Both the position numbers and the translations under genes were made by a program. From contig NZ_CP017174.1 of the NCBI RefSeq assembly GCF_006402735.1, positions 7,978,001 through 8,042,000 of the forward strand: a stretch of 64,000 bases of DNA. The letters are read 5' to 3'. Positions 1 to 8,825 of the stretch are shown here, in pieces. How positions within the stretch are numbered: the first letter of the stretch is position 1; the number at the start of each line of letters is the position of its first letter. The DNA is from Myxococcus xanthus. Lineage in GTDB: Bacteria > Myxococcota > Myxococcia > Myxococcales > Myxococcaceae. The notes under the pieces were generated by a model. That model had not been told where the DNA came from, ran no database searches, and saw only the letters and a list, made by a program, of their open reading frames with translations.

Positions 1-1782
1 CGAAAGACGTGGCTGGTGTTGACGCTGACCGTGGCGGGACTCCTCGCGGGGTGTTCTCCGGAAGCAGGCCCCACGGAAGAGGACGCGGACGGGGACGGGG
101 TCGCGGACGCGGTGGACTGCGCGCCCGGCGATGCGAGCCGGTGGCGGCTCCTGGAAGGCTCCGTGGACGATGACCGCGACGGTGTGGGCGCTGGCGCGAT
201 GCGCGAGGTCTGCGCCGGCGAGCGCCTCCCCGAAGGCTGGAGTCAGCAGAGCGGCGACTGCGCTCCGGGCGACGCGACCCGCTGGCGGGAGCGGGCCGGG
301 CTCTATCCTGACCAGGATGGAGACGGAGCGACCGCGGAAGGCCCGGTGACGGGCTGTGTGGGAGAGCCGCTCGTGGGCTACCGCGAGCAACCCGGCGCGC
401 CGGACTGCGACGACAACGACCCCCGCTTCGCCGCCTCCACCCAGCTCTGGCCGGACGCGGACTTCGACGGCATCGGCAACGGCGAGCCCATCTCCCACTG
501 CGCGGGCAGGGACCTGCCCCGGGGCTACGCGGCGGTCGACGGCGACTGCGCGCCCGACGACCGCGCGCGCTCGACGTGGCGCGACTACGCCCACCGGGAC
601 GCGGACGGCGACGGCTTCACCGTGCCCGAGGAAGGCCGGGTCTGCTCTAGCATGACACTGCCCGCCGGCTATGCCCTGGAGGCGCGCGGCCTGGACTGCG
701 ACGACACGAACGCCGCATGGTGGCAGGAGCGCACCGTCTACGCGGATGTGGACGGAGACGGCTTCGGCAGTGGTGCCCCCGTCATGCGGTGCACGGGCCG
801 CACGGCGCCTCCCGGCTACGCGCTGGACTCCGTTGACTGCGCGCCGGAGGACGCCACGCGGTGGCAGTGGCGCTCTTATGCCCACCGGGACTCGGACGGT
901 GACGGCGACACCGTGCCCGAACAGGGCGTGACCTGCAGCGGCGCGGAGCTTCCTGCGGGCTACGCCCAGTGGCCCACCGGTCATGACTGCGACGACCGCG
1001 ATGCCACCGTCATGGTGACCTGGCACGTGTACTCCGACGATGACGGGGACGGCTTCGGCGCGGGCACGCGGCAGACCTTCTGCGCGGGCCGGCAGATTCC
1101 CTTTGGGTACTCGGCGGTGAACACCGACTGCGACGACACGGACACCCACCGCTGGAGGTTCCTGGCCTACTCGCACCGGGATGCGGACGGGGACGGCTTC
1201 ACCGCGCCGGAGGCAGGCACGGTGTGCTCGGGCACGGCGCTGCCGTCTGGCCATGCCACCTCGCCTCGAGGGAACGACTGCGACGACGCGGACCGGAGCG
1301 TCCACACCACGGTCCAGGGATGGACGGATGCGGACGGGGACGGCGTGGGCGCGGGAGACGCGGTCGCGCTGTGCACGGATGGCACGGTGCCCGCGCCGTG
1401 GTCGGCCCAGGGGACGGACTGCGCGGCGGAAGACGCGGCGCGCTGGCGGCAGGTGGTCTACGCGCATGTGGACCGGGACGCGGATGGACACACCCAGCCC
1501 GAGGCCGGAACCCTGTGCACCGGTGCGTCACTGCCCTTGCCCTACTTCACCCAGGCCACGGGCAATGACTGCGATGACACGGACGCCGCGCGCTACCGGA
1601 GGGTCGTTCTCTACCCCGACGTGGATGGCGACGGCGTGGGGACCTCGCCCCGCACGATTCCCTGCATCGGCGCACAGACGCCCCTGGGCTTCTCCCTCAA
1701 GGGCTACGACGTGGACGACTCGGACGCGTCCATCCAGGAGGACCCCGAGGACGACCTGATGGTGGAGCTCATCCTCGACTAG
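1..1782 (+). CDS. MopE-like metal-binding repeat lipoprotein (5' end outside window)
   Basis: The reading frame is open from base 1, and the residues before the GTG at 16 (RKTWL) read as the start of a signal peptide, so the true start lies left of the window. The hydrophobic stretch ends in a lipobox (LLAGC), giving a lipid-anchored, surface or periplasmic protein. The rest is about eleven imperfect repeats of roughly 47 residues. Each combines a DxDGDG loop, a Cys followed by a PxGY motif, and a DC(D/A)(D/P)xD loop. These resemble the repeats of proteins annotated as putative metal-binding motif or MopE-like, and thrombospondin type 3 calcium loops. Binding of Ca or Cu is inferred from the acidic loops. 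No enzymatic domain is visible. The protein ends with an acidic tail. The next gene is also a lipoprotein. Confidence 0.8.
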   Translation, partial: RKTWLVLTLTVAGLLAGCSPEAGPTEEDADGDGVADAVDCAPGDASRWRLLEGSVDDDRDGVGAGAMREVCAGERLPEGWSQQSGDCAPGDATRWRERAGLYPDQDGDGATAEGPVTGCVGEPLVGYREQPGAPDCDDNDPRFAASTQLWPDADFDGIGNGEPISHCAGRDLPRGYAAVDGDCAPDDRARSTWRDYAHRDADGDGFTVPEEGRVCSSMTLPAGYALEARGLDCDDTNAAWWQERTVYADVDGDGFGSGAPVMRCTGRTAPPGYALDSVDCAPEDATRWQWRSYAHRDSDGDGDTVPEQGVTCSGAELPAGYAQWPTGHDCDDRDATVMVTWHVYSDDDGDGFGAGTRQTFCAGRQIPFGYSAVNTDCDDTDTHRWRFLAYSHRDADGDGFTAPEAGTVCSGTALPSGHATSPRGNDCDDADRSVHTTVQGWTDADGDGVGAGDAVALCTDGTVPAPWSAQGTDCAAEDAARWRQVVYAHVDRDADGHTQPEAGTLCTGASLPLPYFTQATGNDCDDTDAARYRRVVLYPDVDGDGVGTSPRTIPCIGAQTPLGFSLKGYDVDDSDASIQEDPEDDLMVELILD

Positions 1783-1925
1783 ACGCAGACGCTGGCAACG
1801 CCAGATGCCATTTGAATTACAATTCCCAGTCGGCGACAGGTGGCTGCCACAGGCACTCTTCCGTGTCGAAGGCCTCCACCTCCGGCCCGAGGAGTGCCTC
1901 CCCCGCACACACTGGAGTCCCGCCG

Positions 1926-3392
1926 ATGCGTCTCGCAAGAACGTCATGGCTCTGGGCCATCCTCCTGGCCCTTTCCGCCTGCACCCCTGACAGTCCCGCC
2001 CCCACGTCCGACGCCGGCACACAGCCACATGACTCCGGGACACAGCTCGGCCGCGTGACGGGGCAGGCCCTCCTCGAAGGGGAGAGCCACCATGAGGGCA
2101 CCACTGTCATCCTCTCCGGCGTGAGCGACAGCGTGACCACGGACGCTCAAGGCCGCTTCACGTTCGACAACGTCCCCGCGGGAACGCACACCGTGGCGGC
2201 CCATCGGAGCAACTACGAGCAGGCCGGGGACACGCTGGAGGTCCAACCGGGTCAGACGACGTCGGTCGACCTGTCACTGAGCCGCCGCCAGGAAGCCCTG
2301 GTGCTCGAGGCACCCGCCCTCACCGTGCAACGGGGCCACCTGAAGCTCACCGGCTCTGGCTTCGGCGAGGCGCGTGGCACCTCCCGCGTCTCCATCGGCG
2401 GCGTGGACGCCGAGGAATACCTGTCCTGGTCGGACACGGAGGTGGTGGTGCGCGTGCCGGGGAGCCTCGTGCCCGGCGAGCAGGAGGTCGTCGTCACGCC
2501 TGGCGTGGATTGGAAGCCCGCCGCCACCGCGTCGCTGCGGGTGCTCCGGCAGCGGACCCTCGCGCATGCGGCCAACTGGGGCATTGGCGTCCTGCCGGAC
2601 AACACCGTCACCGTCTGGGGCTCGGCCGACTCCCTGAATGATGTCACTCCGACTCCCGCGGGGCTTTCCGATGTCGTGAGTGTGGGCGCGGGGATGGCCT
2701 TCGCCGTGGCCCTGCAGGCAGATGGAACCGTCGTCAAATGGGGAGGCCCCGACCCCGTCCCGGTGCCCGCGGGCCTGTCGGACGTGGTGGACATCAGCGC
2801 GAGCGGAGTCCTGGTCCTCGCGCTCAAGCGGGATGGGACGGTCGTGGCCATCGGTGCGGAAATCGACCAGCAGACGCATGTCCCTGAAGGGCTTCAGGAC
2901 GTGGTCGCGGTGTCCGCGGGGGCGTACCACGGCATGGCGCTCAAGGCGGACGGCACCCTCACCGTCTGGGGGCAGGACGTGTTCGACCTCCTCGTCGTCC
3001 CGGCGGGCCTGGACGACGCAGTGGCCATCGCCAACACGAGCAGCAGCGCACTGGCGCTGCGGTCGGACGGGACCGCGGCCGTCTGGGGATTTGGCGCGGC
3101 GTACTACGACCTCGCGCTCACCCCGGACCTCAGCGACGTCGTGGATGTCGCGGGAGGCGAACACCACTACATGGCGCTCCGGTCCAACGGCACCGTCGTC
3201 GCCTGGGGGAACAGCGCCTATGGCCAGACGACGCTCCCCGCGGGATTGACGGATGTCGCCGCCGTCGCGGGCCAGGCCTTCAACAAGAGCCTGGCGCTCC
3301 GGCGCAACGGCACCATCGCGGCCTGGGGAGACACCACCTCTGCCTGGAGCCTGCCTCCGCCGGGCCTGGTCCTCCGCGTCCCTGCCCGGTAG
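1926..3392 (+). CDS. RCC1-repeat lipoprotein with carboxypeptidase-regulatory-like and IPT/TIG domains
   Basis: I place the start at the ATG at 1926 because it begins a clean lipoprotein signal (MRLARTSWLW, lipobox LSAC). The frame also extends upstream, but without signal character. After a Ser/Thr/Pro linker, residues about 40-120 form a carboxypeptidase-regulatory-like beta sandwich (TDAQGRFTFDNVPAGTH). An IPT/TIG-like domain follows at about 125-205 (GSGFGEARG). The remaining 280 residues are RCC1-type blades with the signature GL(S/D)DVV-VSAG-MALKADGT-VWG repeated about seven times, enough for one beta propeller. A role in surface display or protein binding is inferred; no catalytic residues are seen. 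The gene is followed by an 11-bp stem-loop. Confidence 0.85.
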   Translation: MRLARTSWLWAILLALSACTPDSPAPTSDAGTQPHDSGTQLGRVTGQALLEGESHHEGTTVILSGVSDSVTTDAQGRFTFDNVPAGTHTVAAHRSNYEQAGDTLEVQPGQTTSVDLSLSRRQEALVLEAPALTVQRGHLKLTGSGFGEARGTSRVSIGGVDAEEYLSWSDTEVVVRVPGSLVPGEQEVVVTPGVDWKPAATASLRVLRQRTLAHAANWGIGVLPDNTVTVWGSADSLNDVTPTPAGLSDVVSVGAGMAFAVALQADGTVVKWGGPDPVPVPAGLSDVVDISASGVLVLALKRDGTVVAIGAEIDQQTHVPEGLQDVVAVSAGAYHGMALKADGTLTVWGQDVFDLLVVPAGLDDAVAIANTSSSALALRSDGTAAVWGFGAAYYDLALTPDLSDVVDVAGGEHHYMALRSNGTVVAWGNSAYGQTTLPAGLTDVAAVAGQAFNKSLALRRNGTIAAWGDTTSAWSLPPPGLVLRVPAR

Positions 3393-3406
3393 CCCCCAAG
3401 CCGCGC

Positions 3407-3434
3407 CTCCGGCTCCCCACCTCGGGAGCCGGAG
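3407..3434 (+). terminator. Stem-loop after the RCC1 gene
   Basis: A perfect 11-bp inverted repeat (3407-3417 with 3424-3434, CTCCGGCTCCC arm) encloses a 6-base loop, starting 14 bases after the RCC1 stop codon. No T-tract follows, so it may need Rho or act only as an mRNA 3' stabiliser. Confidence 0.6.
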
Positions 3435-3440
3435 TGACAA

Positions 3441-3456
3441 GTATTCCAAGGAATAC
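3441..3456. promoter_or_regulatory. AT-rich dyad, possible operator
   Basis: Arms GTATTCC and GGAATAC are perfectly inverted around a 2-base spacer. The element sits 67 bases before the next start codon, in an unusually AT-rich patch for this GC-rich DNA. It fits a dimeric regulator half-site pair or a promoter-proximal hairpin. No regulator gene is adjacent. Confidence 0.35.
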
Positions 3457-3523
3457 AGGTTGCACATGGAGCCATGCGGAGGAACACTCCGGCATGCTCG
3501 CAATCCAACGGAGAGACGCGGCG

Positions 3524-3982
3524 ATGACAGCTCCCGTCCAGCTCGACGCGCCCGACATCCAGGACGTGGTGCGGAGCCGGACGTTGGGGCTGGCATATGT
3601 CGGCACGGTGCTGGTGGTGGCGCACAACGCGCAGCCACCGGCCCCCGACGACTGGGCGCGCTACTGCGAGCTCATCGCGCGTCACCAGGGCACGGCCACC
3701 GGGCAGCTCGTCCTGGCCGAAGGGCCCGGGCCCAATGCCACCCAGCGACAACAGGCGCTCAACCAGGTGCCCAAGGACTACGTCATTCCGCCCACGGCGG
3801 TGTTCACCGAGTCCCCACTGGTCCGCGGCGTCGTGACGCTCTTCAACTGGTTCACTCCGCGGGCCATGCGCGCCTTCGTTCCGGGGGACGTCCCGGGCGC
3901 CGCGCGGCACCTGGGCTTGAGCGAAGAACAGGTGCAGCGGCTGGTGGACATCGGCAAGACGGTGCGGCCGGCACTGCAGTGA
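3524..3982 (+). CDS. Small cytosolic protein, possibly STAS/SpoIIAA-like
   Basis: This encodes 152 residues from the ATG at 3524 (GGAG about 10 bases upstream). An in-frame ATG at 3494 with an upstream GGAGGA is a real alternative and would add ten residues. No signal peptide or membrane segment is seen. The first 100 residues alternate hydrophobic strands and helices (TLGLAYVGTVLVVAHNA, GQLVLAEGPGP) in a pattern like STAS/SpoIIAA folds. The C-terminal part (LGLSEEQVQRLVDIGKTVRPAL) is helical. The fold assignment is weak and no function can be named. It stands alone between convergent and tandem neighbours. Confidence 0.6.
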   Translation: MTAPVQLDAPDIQDVVRSRTLGLAYVGTVLVVAHNAQPPAPDDWARYCELIARHQGTATGQLVLAEGPGPNATQRQQALNQVPKDYVIPPTAVFTESPLVRGVVTLFNWFTPRAMRAFVPGDVPGAARHLGLSEEQVQRLVDIGKTVRPALQ

Positions 3983-3992
3983 CGCGCACCGG

Positions 3993-5084
3993 CTACGGCT
4001 GGGTGCCCTGCTGGATGCGCAGCTCCCGGATGCCCTTGAGGATCCGGGGCGCCGTCAGCAGCATGTTCTGGTTGAGGAGCTTGCCGTCCACGGGGATGCA
4101 GCTTCCCGACACACATGCGGTGTACGCGGGGCACGGTGACTCGCACTGGAAGGACTCCGGCGACACCTGGCAGGTCTCCGAGCAGTAACCGGAGAGGCAG
4201 GCCTCGTGCCGCATGCACGGCTGTCCATCTGGAAGCTGGCACAGCCTCGTCGCGCCACACTGCGTGGGCGAATGACATTCGGCGTTGCTGTCACAGCGTC
4301 CGTCATCGCGGTTGCACTTGCGCTCCGCGTTGCAGAAGAAGCTGGCGCAGTCGCGGTCGTTCTCGCAGGCCTCTCCCGGCTCGAGGAGACAGACGGACGA
4401 GCCCAGCACGTCGGCACACGTCAGCGCGCCCGGGCAGTCCTCCGGGGAGGCGCACTCCTTTCCCAGCGGCACCGTGCACCCCACGCCGGGCTCACAGAAG
4501 CCGGTGATGCACTGGGAGCCCGCCTCACAGGGCTGGCCTTGCGAGGCCAGGCACACGCCCCCATCGAGCTGCTTCGCGCACGTCAGCCCCTTGCCACAAT
4601 GCCCATCCGGACAGGGCGCCCCAGGGCTGGGCTGCCGCGCCCTGTCCGCGGCGAGCAGGGAGGCCACCGTCCCCAGTAGGATGAACGTCGCCACCGCCAT
4701 GACAGCCCAGTTCAAGGGGAACGCCCTCGCGGCGGGCGGCGAGGAGGCCACCTCGACGGTGACGGAGGGACCCTGTGCGAACCGCGCGTCGGGGCTGTCG
4801 CAGTCCTCCACTCGCAGGTGGAAGGTGAAGTGACCCGGTGGCGTCCCCGCTGGCACGCGGAGCCGGATGAGGATTCGCTGCGCGCCCGTCGGAGGAAAGT
4901 CGCGCTGGGTATCGCCATCGATGAAGAGCCACTCGCGCCGGGCGCCTGCGTCAGGCACCACCGAGAGGCGCGCGCGCACGGGTGCACGCGAGGCGTTGAT
5001 GACGTGGAAGACGGCCTCCCCCGTCCCGCTGGGGGACAGACGAAGGGTGTCCGTGACTGCGGAGATATCGAAGACGCGAGACAT
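3993..5084 (-). CDS. Membrane protein: N-terminal Ig-like domain, one TM helix, Cys-rich C-terminal repeats
   Basis: The protein has 363 residues. Residues 1-115 are a beta-sandwich-like domain without a signal peptide (MSRVFDISAVTDTLRLSP, ending PSVTVEVA). A single hydrophobic helix follows at about 125-148 (LNWAVMAVATFILLGTVASL). Then come about 200 residues with roughly 30 cysteines in repeats of the type C-x(5-7)-C-x(5)-CxxxxDxxxC, like EB/Dickkopf-type modules common in myxobacterial surface proteins. The Cys-rich half should be exported and disulphide-bonded. It is the last gene of a minus-strand set with the DAW-repeat and Pvc16-like genes (gap 113 bases). A link to a contractile-injection-type apparatus is inferred only from that context. 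Confidence 0.7.
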   Translation of the reverse strand: MSRVFDISAVTDTLRLSPSGTGEAVFHVINASRAPVRARLSVVPDAGARREWLFIDGDTQRDFPPTGAQRILIRLRVPAGTPPGHFTFHLRVEDCDSPDARFAQGPSVTVEVASSPPAARAFPLNWAVMAVATFILLGTVASLLAADRARQPSPGAPCPDGHCGKGLTCAKQLDGGVCLASQGQPCEAGSQCITGFCEPGVGCTVPLGKECASPEDCPGALTCADVLGSSVCLLEPGEACENDRDCASFFCNAERKCNRDDGRCDSNAECHSPTQCGATRLCQLPDGQPCMRHEACLSGYCSETCQVSPESFQCESPCPAYTACVSGSCIPVDGKLLNQNMLLTAPRILKGIRELRIQQGTQP

Positions 5085-5197
5085 CGACCTGCTCTCTTGG
5101 AGGACCGTGCGGCATTGAGCGAGTCAGGCCAGCGCTCCCGCCTCAAGCCCGGCGGTTCCCCCATCGCCCGGCCTGTCGCGGAAGGCTGTCCGTTCCA

Positions 5198-5722
5198 TCA
5201 TTCGCCTCGACGTCGCGTCCCCGCGGTGGCCACGGGTGGAGGCTCGCTCCGATCCCAGTCCTCCGTCGTGGCCGCCCGAAGGCCCCGAGCCGCCAGGCTC
5301 AGCGCATGAACCGCGAGCAGCTCTGGCCCCACGCCCCACGCATCAGGCGCTGTCGTCTCCTGCCCCGGGCTCCGCGCAGCAAGCGCAGCAGGGACAATCG
5401 ACACCCGCCCTGCGTCCCACGCGTCGAGCGTGGCGGAGACAGTCTCCTCCCCCCCTGCGCCCCACGCATCGGAGACACCGGGAATGGAAGCCACAGGGCC
5501 CACGCTCCACGCATCGGGCGCACCGGAGACGGACGCCTTCAGCCGCGCGCTCCACGCATCGGGGAAGGACGCCTCGGGCGCCATGCCCCATTCATCAATC
5601 CAGGACGTCTCCAGCGTCCCGTGAGCAGGGTTCGGCGCGGTGGCACTCGGTGACGCGGGAGCGCGCTCGGCGCCGCGTGGCGTCTCCTCGGAGGTGACAG
5701 ACGACGGGTGGCTTTGCGGCAT
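5198..5722 (-). CDS. DAW tandem-repeat protein of unknown function
   Basis: The ATG at 5722 lies one base after the stop of the upstream Pvc16-like gene. A GGAGGAG Shine-Dalgarno is embedded in that gene's last codons, so the two are translationally linked. The 174-residue product has no signal peptide. From about residue 42 to 140 it consists of a 15-residue repeat with the invariant core DAW (PDAWSARLKASVSGA, PDAWSVGPVASIPGV, SDAWGAGGEETVSAT, LDAWDAGRVSIVPAA, one shortened copy, PDAWGVGPELL). The N-terminus is Ser/Pro rich, as in disordered regions. I do not recognise the family. The strong initiation signal and repeat periodicity support a real gene despite its unusual composition. Confidence 0.6.
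   Translation of the reverse strand: MPQSHPSSVTSEETPRGAERAPASPSATAPNPAHGTLETSWIDEWGMAPEASFPDAWSARLKASVSGAPDAWSVGPVASIPGVSDAWGAGGEETVSATLDAWDAGRVSIVPAALAARSPGQETTAPDAWGVGPELLAVHALSLAARGLRAATTEDWDRSEPPPVATAGTRRRGE
5303..5599 (-). repeat. 45-bp tandem repeats encoding the DAW motif
   Basis: Five full copies and at least two degenerate copies of a 45-base unit lie in the DAW-repeat gene. Each encodes (P/S/L)DAW plus 11 variable residues. The DNA copies share a GCGTGG core (seen as CCACGC on the plus strand). Copy number may vary between strains. Confidence 0.7.
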
Positions 5723-5723
5723 G

Positions 5724-6419
5724 TCACTCCTCCTTCAACGGCAGGCGGATGAGCAGCGGCTGGGGCTCGGCGGCAAGCACCTCCGGGTCCAGCTCGAGCA
5801 GCTCCCCCTTGGCGCGCACTTCCAGCCGTCCCAGCGTGGCCACGGGGGGCACGCTGGGAAAACGGAAGCAGCCCTTGGCATCCGTGCGCGTGGTGAGCTT
5901 CAGCGTGGGCAGCTCGACGAGCGCGCCCGGAATCGGCACGTCCCCCGGGCCGACGACACAGCCCAGCAGCGCCTCCGCGGGCGTCGGCGTGGCCTGGGGC
6001 GTGGCGGGAAAGAGCACCCGGTGGATGACGGGCATCGCGCGCTCCCGCCGCACCGGGACGCGCAGGCGGAAGCAGGGACGCGGCGCGGTCCTCAACCCGG
6101 CCCACACCGTGGTGGGCACCGGCGTGAGCTCCACCTCGAAGTCCGCCTCCTCCATGGCCGCGAAGACGAGCTCACCCAGCAGCCGGTGCGCCCGCTCCGG
6201 GGACTCCGCCCCCGCGGTGATGAGGTAGCAGACCGAAATCTGCAGCGGCACGCGCCCCCCGCCCCCGCTCCGGACCGAAGGCGCGGGCCCCAGCTCCAGC
6301 AGGTACAGACAGACGCCTCGCTCGAGCGATTCGCGGTCCGGCACGCCCAGGAACACCGGGACATCACCGGCAATGCGGCCCACCCACGCCTTCAAACGTT
6401 GATCGACTTCGTCGATCAT
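5724..6419 (-). CDS. Pvc16/DUF4255-like protein with C-terminal carboxypeptidase-regulatory-like domain
   Basis: The start is ATG 6419, preceded by a GGGGGG-rich ribosome site; the frame upstream has no coding character. Residues 1-135 (MIDEVDQRLKAWVGRI, VCLYLLELGPAP, PLQISVCYLITAGAESPERAH, LLGELVFAAMEE) match the layout of the DUF4255/Pvc16 family. That family includes the tail-terminator or cap protein of extracellular contractile injection systems and related tails. Residues about 155-231 form a carboxypeptidase-regulatory-like beta sandwich (GAPVPIPGALVELP-like, DAKGCFRFPSVPP). No sheath, tube, spike or AAA+ genes are in the window, so if it belongs to such a system it is separated from it. 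It is followed directly by the DAW-repeat gene. Family assignment is by pattern recognition and only moderately secure. Confidence 0.55.
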   Translation of the reverse strand: MIDEVDQRLKAWVGRIAGDVPVFLGVPDRESLERGVCLYLLELGPAPSVRSGGGGRVPLQISVCYLITAGAESPERAHRLLGELVFAAMEEADFEVELTPVPTTVWAGLRTAPRPCFRLRVPVRRERAMPVIHRVLFPATPQATPTPAEALLGCVVGPGDVPIPGALVELPTLKLTTRTDAKGCFRFPSVPPVATLGRLEVRAKGELLELDPEVLAAEPQPLLIRLPLKEE

Positions 6420-6652
6420 CCGGACCCCCCGTCCTGGGCCGGTCGACCTGGGCCACTCGCAGCCCGGTGCTTTCCGGACTTGCAACGTGTCACCGGCTTC
6501 CAGGTGCAGGTATTGACCGGCGGGGCGGAGCGACGTCCGGCCTTCAACAACCCCCGGCAATCGCAGGGAAAAAGAAGGTACACAACTCCCGGACGTCTGG
6601 GACGGATAATTCCAGGACGCGCCACCCCCACGCGCACCGGGATTCCTCCACC

Positions 6653-8038
6653 ATGGCCACGAAAGTCAGCGACAGCCCGCGTCCTCTCCCCTCACTTTCG
6701 CCGCGCGCCGCCGTGGCGAAGGACGCCCGGGCCCCCGAGTCCCCGGCGAAGCCCGCCAGCGCGCCTCCCGGCTGGAACGCGGACCGCTTCGAGTCGTCAG
6801 CCCGCGCGCCCCGGCCGCTCGTGTGCACCGTGCCCACGCCGCCGCCCACCGCGCCGGTGGAGCCGGCACCCGCGCCGGAGCCGGAGGTGGACAGCGTCGC
6901 GGTGGACTCGGACCCGATGACGCACATCGCGTACCTGTCCTCGGACGAGCTCCAGGGCCGCGACAGCCCGTCGGCCGGTCTGGATGCCGCGTCGCTGTAC
7001 GTGCAGCAGCACGTGCAGAAGTACGGCCTCGTCGGCCCCAACACGAACAACCCGGACAACGCCTTCGAGCAGCGCTTCGACGTGTATTCGTTCGCGGGCC
7101 GGCCCGGAGTGCGCGGCGAGTCGGGCGAGCGTGTCCACACGCCGAACACCTACGGACACGCGCTGTTCGAGGGCGGCTTCTACCTCGACGACAACATGCC
7201 CAAGGAGACGCTCGCGCTGCTCAACCAGAAGTACGAGAAGTCGATGAACGCGCGCGGCCTGCCCCTGGCGCCGCCGCGCGAGGGGGCGCAGCGAAGTGTG
7301 GAGGAGCTGCGCCAGCTGGCCTCCGCGTCCGGACAGGCGGTGAACACCATGGCGCTGCTGCCGGGCTCGGGGCCGAACAAGGACGAGGTCATCGTGGTGA
7401 TGGCCCACCTGGACCACGACGGCGTGGACCGGCGCGGCAACGTCCTCAACGGCGCGGACGACAACGCCTCCGGCAGCGCGGTGCTGATGGCGGCGGTGCC
7501 GGAGCTGGCGGAAGCAGCAAAACGCGGCGAGCTGGACCGCTCCGTGCTCTTCCTGTGGACGGGCGCCGAGGAGAAGGGCCTGGTGGGCTCGCAGTACTTC
7601 GTGGACCACCCGATTCCGGGGCTCGGCATGGAGGAGATTGCCGGCGTCATCAACGTGGACATGGTGGGCCGCTGGGATGACCAGCGCCTGTCGGTGGTGG
7701 ACACCAACTCGCGCGGACAGCCCAACTACTTCCGGGAAGTGCTGGACCAGGCGAACGCGAAGCTCGAGGACCCGTTCGACCGCATCAACCGGGACATCAA
7801 CGTGTTCCGTGACCGGCAGGACGGTGCGTCCTTCGGGCGCAAGGGCGAGGACGTCCTCTTCATGTTCGAGGGCCTGTCCAACCCCAACGGCGGCGGCGAC
7901 CTCATCCCCGAGTACCACCGGGCCGACGACGACATCGACCTCATCGTCCGCGACAACGGCGGCGAGAAGCCGCGCCGCATCAAGGATTTGATGGTCAACG
8001 TCATCGGGCTCGCCGCCAATCGGACGACAGAGCCCTGA
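6653..8038 (+). CDS. M28-family zinc metallopeptidase
   Basis: I chose ATG 6653 (MATKVSDSPRP) because coding character starts there. The first 75 residues are low-complexity Pro/Ala/Ser and no signal peptide is evident, so location is uncertain. The peptidase domain shows the M28 co-catalytic zinc set: His252 and Asp254 (MAHLDHDG), Asp269/270 (GADDNASG), Glu306/307 (GAEEKG, catalytic base plus ligand), Asp336 (NVDMVGR) and His422 (EYHRADDD). The family includes aminopeptidases and glutaminyl cyclases. The GADDNASG and EEKG motifs favour an exopeptidase. It is a single gene, divergent from the Pvc16-like operon across 233 bases in which I saw no obvious operator. Confidence 0.9.
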   Translation: MATKVSDSPRPLPSLSPRAAVAKDARAPESPAKPASAPPGWNADRFESSARAPRPLVCTVPTPPPTAPVEPAPAPEPEVDSVAVDSDPMTHIAYLSSDELQGRDSPSAGLDAASLYVQQHVQKYGLVGPNTNNPDNAFEQRFDVYSFAGRPGVRGESGERVHTPNTYGHALFEGGFYLDDNMPKETLALLNQKYEKSMNARGLPLAPPREGAQRSVEELRQLASASGQAVNTMALLPGSGPNKDEVIVVMAHLDHDGVDRRGNVLNGADDNASGSAVLMAAVPELAEAAKRGELDRSVLFLWTGAEEKGLVGSQYFVDHPIPGLGMEEIAGVINVDMVGRWDDQRLSVVDTNSRGQPNYFREVLDQANAKLEDPFDRINRDINVFRDRQDGASFGRKGEDVLFMFEGLSNPNGGGDLIPEYHRADDDIDLIVRDNGGEKPRRIKDLMVNVIGLAANRTTEP

Positions 8039-8180
8039 ATTACCGGCGGCCCATGGCCGCCAATGTCGGATACCAGCGTGGAAGCGGCCTCTTCCCGTCG
8101 TCATTTTCCCTGACGCCGCTTCTTTTTCCGCCCGGTCGCGCGAATGATGGCCACCGGGCCGGAACACGCTGGAACACGAC

Positions 8181-8807
8181 ATGACGATGGCGACATCCTC
8201 GACGAGACGACGAAGGACATTCCTGCTGGGGCGGCACGGCGCGGCGCTCACGTGCGCCCTGGGCCTGGGGGCCGCGACGCCGGCCCTGGCCGACGGGTCG
8301 GATACCCCTCACCGCTTTGGCCTCATGCTGGACGCGGGCGCGCCGCACGGCGTGGGCCTGTCCGCGGTGCTGCGGCCGCTGCCGTGGCTTCGCTTGCAAG
8401 CGGGCCCCACCACCAACACGCTCAGCTTCGGCTTGCGCGGCGGATTGAGCATCCTGCCGATGCAGACCTTCCTGGCGCCGTCCTTCAACGTGGAGGCGGG
8501 GCACTACTTCGGCTCGAACTACAACGAGGTGGTGGACTGGCTGGGAGCGACACCGAGCCGGGCCAGCGCGGCCGTTCGCGACGTGACGTACAACTACGTC
8601 ACCGGCAGCGTGGGCCTGGAGGTGGGCGCGGCCAGCCGCTTCAACTTCTTCCTGCACCTGGGCCTCAGCTACGTGGACCTGGGCGTGGACGACGCGAGCG
8701 CCCTGCTCCAGGACGCCACGGATGACCCGGACATCACCGCGAGGAACCTGTCCGTGCGCGCCACCATGCCCTCCGTGAAGCTGGGCTTCATCCTCTACTT
8801 CTTCTGA
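8181..8807 (+). CDS. Outer-membrane beta-barrel-like protein
   Basis: The protein has 208 residues. The N-terminus has four arginines followed by a hydrophobic run and an ALA cleavage-like site (about residue 37). RRTFLLG resembles a Tat motif, but the cargo type suggests Sec. The mature part alternates amphipathic strands (RFGLMLDAGAP, GVGLSAVLRP, FNVEAGHYFG, FFLHLGLSYVDLG) and ends in a terminal aromatic (ILYFF), the usual BAM signal of outer-membrane barrels. The size suits an 8-10-strand barrel. It is followed after 18 bases by a small lipoprotein gene, probably co-transcribed. A start six bases later (second ATG) is equally possible. Confidence 0.75.
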   Translation: MTMATSSTRRRRTFLLGRHGAALTCALGLGAATPALADGSDTPHRFGLMLDAGAPHGVGLSAVLRPLPWLRLQAGPTTNTLSFGLRGGLSILPMQTFLAPSFNVEAGHYFGSNYNEVVDWLGATPSRASAAVRDVTYNYVTGSVGLEVGAASRFNFFLHLGLSYVDLGVDDASALLQDATDDPDITARNLSVRATMPSVKLGFILYFF

Positions 8808-8825
8808 GCCAGGAGCCTCAAAACC

